From a virus: DNA of 38,508 nucleotides. The stretch spans positions 1-38,508 of the IMG/VR virus record IMGVR_UViG_3300037961_005043; one strand, given 5' to 3'. Positions 30,091 through 37,032 of this stretch are shown here, piece after piece. The translations under genes were made by a program, and so were the position numbers. Under the pieces are notes generated by a model that did not search any database, was not told the DNA's origin, and saw nothing but the letters and a program-made list of their open reading frames with translations. The stretch's first letter is position 1; every line of letters begins with the position of its first letter.

Positions 30091-31514
30091 TAAAATCCTC
30101 TTAATATTGGTTGTGTTCTTACATTTAATATGTTTTGAAAAGTTTGATAAACTTGGTCTGGTCTTTGGTCTATAGCACTTACAGCATAGTTTCTTCCAAC
30201 TTCATTTAAAAATCTTTCATTAATTTGATAAAGACCTAAATCAAATGTTCCGTCATTATTTAACCCAATAGCTAATGGATTGTTACTTGACTCAGCATCT
30301 GCTATGTATTTTTTAATTTGTTCCCAACTTACAGTATCTTTATCTACTGGACCAGTATATCCAGTAGCATCTTGAAATGCTTTAGTAACTTTATCTTTTG
30401 TTGCCCACTGGTTTATACCTCTTTTTTCATATAATTCTTTTGCTAATTGTTCATTAATAACTGGGTCTAATGCTTGTTTTTGATTTAATGAATCAGCATC
30501 TAATTGTTCTAATGGTGTGTTAAGTAAAATATTTCTTTTCTTTTTAATTTCATCACTTCTTCTTTGAGGAGCACTAGCTAAAAACTCTCTACCTGCTGCA
30601 CGTTTTTCTGCGGCAGTAGCATCAACACCAGGGAACGTATCAACACCAATACCTAACATTTCATTTACAGCATCTAATCCAGCTTGGTCCGCTAATCGTC
30701 TTTCTTTAACTAAACTATAAGGAGCATCGCCTACAACATCTACTCCTTCTATAAAAATAGGATTTACTTTTGTACCAGCTAATCCTTCTCCTTTTAAATC
30801 TGTAGCATATAATTTATTTTCTGTTTTTGTTGGCTCTAAACCAAAACTTAAATTAACAACATCTCTTAAATAATCTTTATATTTATAATCAATACTACCT
30901 GCTTTACCTAACTCTCTTAGCTCTCCTAATGTTTTCGCATTATCTCCAGTACCAATTTTTAAGTTATCATATTTTAGTAAAGCTAATCCAGATATAGCAT
31001 CAATACCAAAATCTATAACTGCTTGTTGTTTGTTCTGGTCATCTAAAACATCAATAGCATATTCTAAATCATCATAAGCATCTTCTAATTTTTTACCTTC
31101 ATCTTTAAAAAAAGTCATACCTTCTCTAAGTTCAGGGTCTATATCTCCTACACTAATATCTCTAAATCCACCAGCTGCTGCTTTACCAGCTGCTCCACCT
31201 ACTGCTGGTAGTAATACTTTAGCTGCTTTTGCTAATGCACCACCACCACCTGGTATAGCTAAAGATGCTAATATACCTAGACCAGTACCAAAAAACTTTC
31301 CAAGTCCTCCACGTTTTGCTCTACGACGAGCATCTCTTTGTGCTTTTGCTGCTGCTTCATTAAGTTTTTCTTGACCATATTCTAACTTTTCTTTGTCTTG
31401 TAAAGCTTGAATAGTTCTATCGAATTGTGCTTCTGAACGTGAGGATATAGCTTCGGCTTGTGCTAATCCGTAGTCTAGTTTTGCTGCTTGTGCTGGTGTA
31501 AACTTATATGCCAT
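30090..31514 (-). CDS. Internal virion protein with C-terminal lytic transglycosylase domain
   Basis: 474 residues. The C-terminal 71 residues begin IADAESSNNPLAIGLNNDG with the likely catalytic Glu408, and continue TFDLGLYQINERF. This is the ESxxNP...GLxQIN signature of SLT-type lytic transglycosylases. The N-terminus has a basic patch (RRRAKRGGLGKF) followed by a Gly/Ala hydrophobic segment (LGILASLAIPGGGGALA). This combination of membrane-active N-terminus and C-terminal murein cutter is expected for an ejection protein that opens the cell wall during DNA delivery. An upstream segment (INQWATKDKVTKAFQDATGY) links the parts. The ATG has an AAGGG site. Confidence 0.75.
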   Translation of the reverse strand: MAYKFTPAQAAKLDYGLAQAEAISSRSEAQFDRTIQALQDKEKLEYGQEKLNEAAAKAQRDARRRAKRGGLGKFFGTGLGILASLAIPGGGGALAKAAKVLLPAVGGAAGKAAAGGFRDISVGDIDPELREGMTFFKDEGKKLEDAYDDLEYAIDVLDDQNKQQAVIDFGIDAISGLALLKYDNLKIGTGDNAKTLGELRELGKAGSIDYKYKDYLRDVVNLSFGLEPTKTENKLYATDLKGEGLAGTKVNPIFIEGVDVVGDAPYSLVKERRLADQAGLDAVNEMLGIGVDTFPGVDATAAEKRAAGREFLASAPQRRSDEIKKKRNILLNTPLEQLDADSLNQKQALDPVINEQLAKELYEKRGINQWATKDKVTKAFQDATGYTGPVDKDTVSWEQIKKYIADAESSNNPLAIGLNNDGTFDLGLYQINERFLNEVGRNYAVSAIDQRPDQVYQTFQNILNVRTQPILRGF

Positions 31515-31559
31515 AATCCCTTAATAAATATATTAAATATTATATCCTCATTTCTACTA

Positions 31560-31925
31560 TTATTTTGGTACAATGTTACCACTATCTACTACTGCATCTC
31601 CTGTCACAGCTTGTGAATCTGTTGTATCTGGTAGTGTAGCAAATAACTTTTTGTCTTCTGCTACTCTTACACCGTCTTTAATTATCTTAATTGCTTTTCT
31701 TTGTGGTCTTTTTACGTCTGAAAATTTAGCAAAGGTTTCTAACTCTCTATGGTCAGCTCTTTTAAATTCCATTTCAAACATCTTACCAAATTCTTTTCGT
31801 ATTACTTTTAGTTTACCATTATGGTATTGTAATACTTCTTCACCGTTCTTCATATCTTTGGTGCTCACAGCACCTTTTTTGAGCACCTTACTTGAGCCCG
31901 ATACATCTGAAGCTTTAGTTCTCAC
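31560..31925 (-). CDS. Hypothetical late protein (121 aa)
   Basis: GTG start at 31925 overlapping the TAG of the upstream tail gene, with GGAGTTAGATA as ribosome site. The protein is basic and mixed, with strand-like segments (EVLQYHNGKLKVIRKEF, KAIKIIKDGVRVAEDK) and a Thr/Asp/Val-rich end. It sits between the nozzle-like tail protein and the transglycosylase, so a tail or head-tail completion role is possible. No family is recognised. Confidence 0.5.
   Translation of the reverse strand: MRTKASDVSGSSKVLKKGAVSTKDMKNGEEVLQYHNGKLKVIRKEFGKMFEMEFKRADHRELETFAKFSDVKRPQRKAIKIIKDGVRVAEDKKLFATLPDTTDSQAVTGDAVVDSGNIVPK
31860..31880 (+). terminator. Possible antisense terminator inside a late gene
   Basis: On the plus strand GGTGCT (31860-31865) pairs with AGCACC (31869-31874) around CAC, followed by six T. 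It is oriented against the late genes and could stop antisense transcription. The stem is short and is built from the abundant GTGCTC motif, so chance is possible. Confidence 0.3.
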
Positions 31926-34150
31926 TATCTAACTCCTTTAGTTCTTGCGATTATAGTTATATCTTCTAATTGAAAGTCTGCGTGTGTAGTTCCAACAATC
32001 TGTAGTTGTAATGATTTTTTAAATACTTGATTAGCATCTGTCAATATAAACTCTTGTGTTGTTATAGAAGAAGAATTTAAAAGATTAGACGATACAAACT
32101 TATCTGTAAAACTACTTTCATCATCGAATCTTGCTTTCAACTGTAATGAACTACCATTGTTTTTATATGTTACATATACAGAATAAAACTTTTTATCTAC
32201 TGAATTTAAACCTCCAGTATATTCTCTTGTCTGAATATCTACAACTTGAGCACTTGGAGTGTTTACATCAAACTTTAGTAGCTTAGAATCTGTACTACCT
32301 GACGATGCTTCGTCTCCTGATATACAACACAACTCATTATTGAGCACTATAAAGTTGCTAATAGGTCTATCATTAGCATCTACACCTATTTTGAGCACGT
32401 TGTTTTCATCTATTTTAACAATAGATTTAGTTAGTAAGTCATATAAGTATCCACCGTCAGACATATCACCAGAATCTTTTACAATAATTACTTGGTTTTT
32501 CTTAGGAATAAACCCTATCAATAGTTTTGATTCGTCTATATCTGCGTCATCATCGTTGTTTCTAGCCCAGGTGCTCTCTTTAATAGCATCAGTTAGTTTT
32601 GTAATCCCGTTTGCAAAAGCAAATAAACCGTGCTGATTAACCCACATCAAACCTAAATCTGTTTTTACTACAGCACCTGGGCTTTGTACTCCTCTATTAA
32701 CAAACTCTCCCTCTAAATACCAACCAGCATCTGTGGTTGATGAAATGTTTATTACAAATAATTTATTCTTTTTATATACAAATAATCTATCACGAAACTC
32801 TACAAGCTTAACAATTTCGTCACCGTCATTTGCACCTATATCTATAAAGTATGTTTGTGGAAAAGTATCATACTTTAATGGAGGAGAATACTGTATTCTA
32901 TCTCCCATAACTTTAGTTTTCCCCACGTTATCCACATATCTTACGTTACCTACAAATGCTCTTTGGTTTGCTACAGTAGCAGTCTTATAACCAAATGCTG
33001 TATTATAAAAATCTATTGCGTGCTCACTAGGTGCGTAACCATTTATAGTAGAATATGTTTCTATGTTAGGTTGTTTTACTTCATAAGCTGTAACTGCTGC
33101 AGTATTTTTAGCATCATTGGTAACAAGAAAGCCAGTGCCTGTATCATCAAAAGCATCAAAGTCGTCAAGCAAAGATATTCTTGAGCCTTGTTCTAAATCT
33201 ACATCTAATAACAAAACATATTCTTCATCTCCTGCTTCTACATTTCTAAGATATACTCTTACTCCTTGTATAAATTTATTTTGTCCTGATACATCTATCT
33301 CACTTTCTCCTATTGACATTTGAACTACAGGGTATTGTCCTTCTGTTATAGCTTGCATACTTGTAAAGTTTGTAATTTTAGATTCTTGATTATTATGATA
33401 TACATAAGATAATCCAATAGCATAATTACCTGGTTGCCATAAACCGTCAGTACCGTCTGCTTTTAATCCTAATCTAAAAAATTTATCACCGTCTGGGTCA
33501 GCACCTGCTGAGCCTGAGGGTGGTGTAACTGGGTCTTGTTTTTCAAAATCAGATGCAGTTGGTGCTACTAAACCACTATTAAACATTTGCATAGAATCTG
33601 TTACATCTGCACTATAAGCAGTAGCTGATGATTGAGTTCTTGATAATCTAATCAATGAAGTTTTTCTAGCATTAGTAGTTGTACTTGTATCATCTACTAC
33701 ACTTTGATTAATACGTAATCCACCGTCTGCATAGTAGTATACAGGTTTAACTCCTGTTCCTGTGCTCACATCTGCACTTTGAAAAGCTATCATAGTAGCA
33801 CTACCAGACGATGAAGCAGAGTCATTTATAAAAACACTACCGTCATCGTCTGTAAATACAATATGTTCCCCCGCTGTTTTACCAGATATAGGAGCTACAT
33901 CTGATTTAAATGTAAACAAACCAAAACCAGATTGTATATTTATATCACTATCATTTATAGTTGTACCACCACTACCTTCAGTAAGAGTTGCACCAGCAGC
34001 ACTAAAAGTTCCTAAGTTTGATATTTGTCCTACTTCAGCTACATTAACATTTAATGCTTCTGCTAAATTACCTTCAAGTAAATCCCTTTTAGATACTTTA
34101 TCAGTAAAACCTTTATCAAATCTTTCTATTTTTATTGCTGCTTTAGGCAC
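31925..34150 (-). CDS. Tail nozzle/tubular-type protein (741 aa)
   Basis: It begins MPKAAIKIERFDKGFTDKVS, followed by a LLEGNLAEALNVNVAEVGQI segment. That opening resembles podovirus tail proteins of the nozzle or stabilisation type, which start with a similar motif for assigning points along the tail. The rest is beta-rich with repeated aromatic/Asp patterns (DGDEIVKLVEFRDRLFVYKK, GGYLYDLLTKSIVKID) suggestive of a propeller. Length is near the roughly 700-800 residues of such proteins. GTG start at 34150, overlapping the holin stop by 8 bases. Assignment rests on fold-like patterns and synteny, not on a firm family match. Confidence 0.55.
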   Translation of the reverse strand: MPKAAIKIERFDKGFTDKVSKRDLLEGNLAEALNVNVAEVGQISNLGTFSAAGATLTEGSGGTTINDSDINIQSGFGLFTFKSDVAPISGKTAGEHIVFTDDDGSVFINDSASSSGSATMIAFQSADVSTGTGVKPVYYYADGGLRINQSVVDDTSTTTNARKTSLIRLSRTQSSATAYSADVTDSMQMFNSGLVAPTASDFEKQDPVTPPSGSAGADPDGDKFFRLGLKADGTDGLWQPGNYAIGLSYVYHNNQESKITNFTSMQAITEGQYPVVQMSIGESEIDVSGQNKFIQGVRVYLRNVEAGDEEYVLLLDVDLEQGSRISLLDDFDAFDDTGTGFLVTNDAKNTAAVTAYEVKQPNIETYSTINGYAPSEHAIDFYNTAFGYKTATVANQRAFVGNVRYVDNVGKTKVMGDRIQYSPPLKYDTFPQTYFIDIGANDGDEIVKLVEFRDRLFVYKKNKLFVINISSTTDAGWYLEGEFVNRGVQSPGAVVKTDLGLMWVNQHGLFAFANGITKLTDAIKESTWARNNDDDADIDESKLLIGFIPKKNQVIIVKDSGDMSDGGYLYDLLTKSIVKIDENNVLKIGVDANDRPISNFIVLNNELCCISGDEASSGSTDSKLLKFDVNTPSAQVVDIQTREYTGGLNSVDKKFYSVYVTYKNNGSSLQLKARFDDESSFTDKFVSSNLLNSSSITTQEFILTDANQVFKKSLQLQIVGTTHADFQLEDITIIARTKGVR

Positions 34151-34511
34151 GACCTTTTACCTTCTCATAGCTACGTAAACCCCCAAGCCCGAGCATACCC
34201 ATTAAGACAGTTGTCATTGTGGTCATATCAAACTCAGGTAGTTGTACATTTACTCCTCCTGCAGCAAATGCAAACAATAAAAAAGGTTGCACAACAAAGT
34301 GATATGCAAAAGCTAAACTGAGCACCCAGCCTAAAAAGGGTCTCCAACGAACTAATAGTCCGCCTTGTCCTGCTTCTACTTTATTTACTTCAAGTTGTGC
34401 TTTATTAATCTCTTGCATTAGCTGAGCTTTTTCTGCTTTGTCTAAAGTAAAATCATCTACTTTATCTACAACTTTTTCTATTAGACTACCTACAACACTT
34501 AGTTTAGGCAT
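34143..34511 (-). CDS. Holin, 3-TM GTA-type
   Basis: Start chosen at ATG 34511, the first Met after the leader ORF, giving 122 residues beginning MPKLSVVGSLIEKVVDKVDD. An amphipathic helical N-terminus is followed by RWRPFLGWVLSLAFAYHFVV and LLFAFAAGG (membrane spans) and a third short span MTTVLMGMLGLGGL near the basic C-terminus. This matches the 3TM holin family known from gene-transfer agents and marine phages. The protein would form the inner-membrane lesion releasing the lysozyme encoded at 5.8-6.4 kb. The only good Shine-Dalgarno serves a 12-residue leader frame, so translation may be coupled; starts at ATG 34520 or TTG 34526 are alternatives. Confidence 0.75.
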   Translation of the reverse strand: MPKLSVVGSLIEKVVDKVDDFTLDKAEKAQLMQEINKAQLEVNKVEAGQGGLLVRWRPFLGWVLSLAFAYHFVVQPFLLFAFAAGGVNVQLPEFDMTTMTTVLMGMLGLGGLRSYEKVKGRA

Positions 34512-34537
34512 AGTCCACATACACAATTACAGTTCAT
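34499..34537 (-). CDS. Cysteine-rich leader peptide before holin (12 aa)
   Basis: AGGAGG lies six bases before the ATG at 34537, the best-placed Shine-Dalgarno for this locus. The frame reads MNCNCVCGLCLN and stops at 34499, overlapping the holin ATG in another frame. Holin genes are often controlled by upstream or dual starts. A coupled leader could set the lysis time. Its four cysteines in twelve residues are unusual. It may also be a fortuitous frame. Confidence 0.4.
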   Translation of the reverse strand: MNCNCVCGLCLN

Positions 34538-34547
34538 AATTGTCCTC

Positions 34548-34850
34548 CTACCATTTTACTTTGTTAGCCCAGTAAGCTGCACTCATCTTACCTTTGGCTA
34601 TGTTTTTTCTATGTCTTGCTTTAAAACTTTTACGTTTCATTTTAGTTCTTCGAGACTCTCCTGCTTTTGGTTTACCTGCAGTTTTTGCTCCTTGTTGTCC
34701 AAAACGTATGGTTTTAATCTTATCGCCCTCTTTTGCTACAACTATATGAGACTTCTTAGGGTGATTAGGTGTACGTTTAGGTTTATTAAAACCTGATACA
34801 CCAGCTCTTTTTAATCTTGGGTCTCTTTTACTTTTTCTTTTTGCGGGCAT
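34548..34850 (-). CDS. DUF6321-like basic protein (100 aa)
   Basis: The sequence contains GVSGFNKPKRTPNHPKKSHI, then KTIRFGQQGA and a C-terminal FKARHRKNIAKGKMSAAYW. I recognise this as the DUF6321 family found in marine phages and other aquatic viruses; its function is unknown. It is strongly basic throughout. The ATG at 34850 follows AGGAAAGCAA and lies inside the end of the previous basic gene (23-base overlap). It is part of a second cluster of basic proteins upstream of the holin, mirroring the cluster at 0.1-0.7 kb. Confidence 0.75.
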   Translation of the reverse strand: MPAKRKSKRDPRLKRAGVSGFNKPKRTPNHPKKSHIVVAKEGDKIKTIRFGQQGAKTAGKPKAGESRRTKMKRKSFKARHRKNIAKGKMSAAYWANKVKW

Positions 34851-35127
34851 TTGCTTTCCTTATACTTTCTTTACCTTTTTTAAAAATACTAGCTACAGTT
34901 CTTTTACCCATAACTCTAGCTCTTTGCTCACCTACTGTAAGTATCTGTATTTTTCTTGCAAAAGGTTTTTTAATTCTTTTAACTTTAGCTACTGTAGCTC
35001 TTGCGTCTGCTGGTGTAGCAAACTTTATACTAACTGTATCTCTAGGGTTTTCATCAGTATATAATCTTCTACCACTACCTTTTGGTTTTTTACCAGTTCC
35101 GACTTTAGGGTCTCTTTTTTTAGCCAC
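34828..35127 (-). CDS. Conserved basic marine-phage protein (99 aa)
   Basis: GTG start at 35127 in a TAGTG overlap with the gene upstream. The product runs MAKKRDPKVGTGKKPKGSGR, then DENPRDTVSIKFATPADAR and KKPFARKIQILTVGEQRARV. From memory this kind of sequence recurs in cyanophages and other marine phages without a known role. Strands and helices alternate with Lys/Arg patches, so nucleic-acid binding is plausible. Confidence 0.65.
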   Translation of the reverse strand: MAKKRDPKVGTGKKPKGSGRRLYTDENPRDTVSIKFATPADARATVAKVKRIKKPFARKIQILTVGEQRARVMGKRTVASIFKKGKESIRKANARKKKK

Positions 35128-35234
35128 TATCTTTTCTTTTTTTTCTTACTAGCTACAATTTTTTTCTGTAAAAATTTAGGTAAAGTTTTTTGTTTTTTAG
35201 TTAAACCATTTTTCTTTTTAGTGTGTTTAGGCAT
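35127..35234 (-). CDS. Tiny basic protein (35 aa)
   Basis: The ATG at 35234 overlaps the stop of the thioredoxin-like gene (TAATG), and the TAG at 35127-35129 overlaps the next GTG. The product MPKHTKKKNGLTKKQKTLPK ends in a Lys-rich tail. Both junctions are tightly coupled, which supports it as a gene. It resembles the 28-aa basic peptide at the other end of the window in style. Confidence 0.6.
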   Translation of the reverse strand: MPKHTKKKNGLTKKQKTLPKFLQKKIVASKKKKKR

Positions 35235-35617
35235 TATCGTATCTCCTTTTTTATTTTATCAAACACTTCTTTTTCATCAAACCTCATACTGATACCAGGC
35301 TCATACCTCATAACTTCAGTACCTTCTTTTAAAATTATAATAGTAGGAACTACTTTTATTTTCCACTCCTTTTGTACTACAGCACCTATAGTTTTATTAC
35401 TTAAATCTATTTCTGCTACATAACAAAGGTCAGCAAGTTTTTCTATTTTTACTCTATTTTTAAAATTCCAAGCTGCATTAACTTGTACTACAGCACACTC
35501 TTGTATATTTAATGATTGTATTTTCTGAAAGCTATCCAAGTTGACTGATTGTGAGTGCAGCCAAGATAGCGATGAGAAAAGCATTAATACCAAGTATGAT
35601 ATAAATTTGTTGTTCAT
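35234..35617 (-). CDS. Secreted thioredoxin-fold protein lacking the CxxC
   Basis: An N-terminal signal peptide (MNNKFISYLVLMLFSSLSWL, then HSQS) is followed by a thioredoxin-like body. The strand VVQVNAAW leads to W50-N-F-K-N where WCxxC would be, and the cis-proline motif VVPTIIIL (Pro91) is intact. The active-site cysteines are replaced, so disulphide exchange there is unlikely; a binding or chaperone role in the periplasm is more probable. Cys41 and Cys65 remain and could form a structural disulphide. A GAGGTTTACAG site precedes the ATG. Position between holin-region and tail-fibre genes suggests a late envelope function. Confidence 0.65.
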   Translation of the reverse strand: MNNKFISYLVLMLFSSLSWLHSQSVNLDSFQKIQSLNIQECAVVQVNAAWNFKNRVKIEKLADLCYVAEIDLSNKTIGAVVQKEWKIKVVPTIIILKEGTEVMRYEPGISMRFDEKEVFDKIKKEIR

Positions 35618-35629
35618 CTGTAAACCTCA

Positions 35630-35926
35630 TTATTTGTTATTCATATCAATAAGTGTTTGAGTAATAGCTTTTGTATCTTCTTTAATATCATCTACTTTTT
35701 CCTCTAACTTATCGACTTTCCCTTCAGTATTTAATATTGAATCACGTATCATTTGGTCTTTTAAATCATACTCCATACGTGAAACTTCTGGCTCAGGCAG
35801 TCTTTTAGCTTCTTCTATATCAGCTTGTAAAGAATACCATAAACCAATTATCATACCTATAGTTACAGCAATACTGACAGCTGTTTCTATAGACAATGTA
35901 AATTTACTATCTTTACCTATTTCCAT
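35630..35926 (-). CDS. Membrane-anchored coiled-coil protein (98 aa)
   Basis: One hydrophobic span near residues 13-33 (IETAVSIAVTIGMIIGLWYS) is followed by a long heptad-like coiled coil (ILNTEGKVDKLEEKVDDIKE). This topology fits an inner-membrane lysis accessory such as an i-spanin or antiholin-like protein, but no lipoprotein partner is visible next to it. It lies just downstream of the Hint-domain tail gene. Function is inferred from topology only. Confidence 0.5.
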   Translation of the reverse strand: MEIGKDSKFTLSIETAVSIAVTIGMIIGLWYSLQADIEEAKRLPEPEVSRMEYDLKDQMIRDSILNTEGKVDKLEEKVDDIKEDTKAITQTLIDMNNK

Positions 35927-35928
35927 AT

Positions 35929-37032
35929 TTAGTCCCCTATTTCTGAGTGTACTAATACGCCATTTGCGTAAAAGTTTTTATTTTTTGTTAATATAGTGTA
36001 TGTCCAATGTTTCTTTGGAAATCCTTCTAATCTGTGTACTTGTGCATAATACTTACCGTCTAATATTTTTAGTAAATCATTAGGTTGTATAGCAGCTGAA
36101 TCTAAATTATAATTATCTTTAGCTTTATCTGGGTCATCAGATACCATAGTACCGTCTTGTTTATATACTGGGTGGTCTTGTGTAAGTATTAATTCTTTTA
36201 GTTCTTCTCCCTCTGTTTCATCATTAGGGTCTGATAACATAATTTTATACAAGTTATCGTGTAATCTTTTTTCTATTTGTAGTATCTCAACTTCTTCTTC
36301 TTGTCCAGTCTCCCAGTTATAAGACATAATCATATCACCAATATTTAATTCGTGTATGTTTGCAGTGCCTTCTTTTAAATTAACTGGTATGTTTTCATAA
36401 ATACAAAAACCAAATTGACCACCAGCAAAATTAATATCTCCTGTAATAGTAGCTCCTACACCATTATTAGTCAGTGTCAATGTATATGCTCCTGTACCGT
36501 CTTTATTAGAAGGCGAGTGTGCCCACCTAGTTCTAATAAATCTTGTACCTGAATTATGACCAGTAAATAAACTATTACTATTAGATGATGATACACTTAT
36601 AAAACCTGTACCACTATTACCTGTACCATTAAAACCTGGGTCGCCACTGCTTGATGTAGCCATTGTAAATGTACCAAATGGTCCACCAGTAGTAGATAAA
36701 GATAAACTTGTTCCACCACTACCATTAGATACAGTCATCTGTGCATCTTTATTAGATTCGTCAGTCTGACCAGGTAATTCTTGTAAATCTAATCCAGTGT
36801 TATCTACAACACTCCAAGATGTACCAGCTAAGTCGTGGTCATAACTATAGAACTCAGATATGGCGTGAGGTGCACTACCGTCTGGTCTGTCTGCACTATC
36901 ATTTTGTGTGTTAATAGTAGCCACAGTACCGTCAGATAAATCTTCTAATGAAGTATCGCCAGTAGTAGAAGTTCTACCAAACTCAGTATTTATATCACTA
37001 AATTTAATTTGTCCTGATGCAGTCAAACTCAT
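35929..37032 (-). CDS. Tail protein with C-terminal Hint (intein-like) domain
   Basis: The N-terminal half (1-209) begins GQIKFSDINTEFGRTS, a common start of small phage tail proteins, and is Gly/Ser/Thr-rich and beta-like. From Cys210 the last 158 residues read as a Hint domain. The splice-type start is CIYENIPVNL with ELNIGDMIMSYN. A block-B-like LILTQDHPVY follows, and the end is FYANGVLVHSEIGD, matching the NGVLVHN end of inteins and BIL domains but with Ser for the terminal Asn. No C-extein follows, so thioester cleavage or ester transfer, as in Hedgehog or BIL domains, is more likely than splicing. The ATG overlaps the fibre stop (ATGA). Confidence 0.75.
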   Translation of the reverse strand: MSLTASGQIKFSDINTEFGRTSTTGDTSLEDLSDGTVATINTQNDSADRPDGSAPHAISEFYSYDHDLAGTSWSVVDNTGLDLQELPGQTDESNKDAQMTVSNGSGGTSLSLSTTGGPFGTFTMATSSSGDPGFNGTGNSGTGFISVSSSNSNSLFTGHNSGTRFIRTRWAHSPSNKDGTGAYTLTLTNNGVGATITGDINFAGGQFGFCIYENIPVNLKEGTANIHELNIGDMIMSYNWETGQEEEVEILQIEKRLHDNLYKIMLSDPNDETEGEELKELILTQDHPVYKQDGTMVSDDPDKAKDNYNLDSAAIQPNDLLKILDGKYYAQVHRLEGFPKKHWTYTILTKNKNFYANGVLVHSEIGD

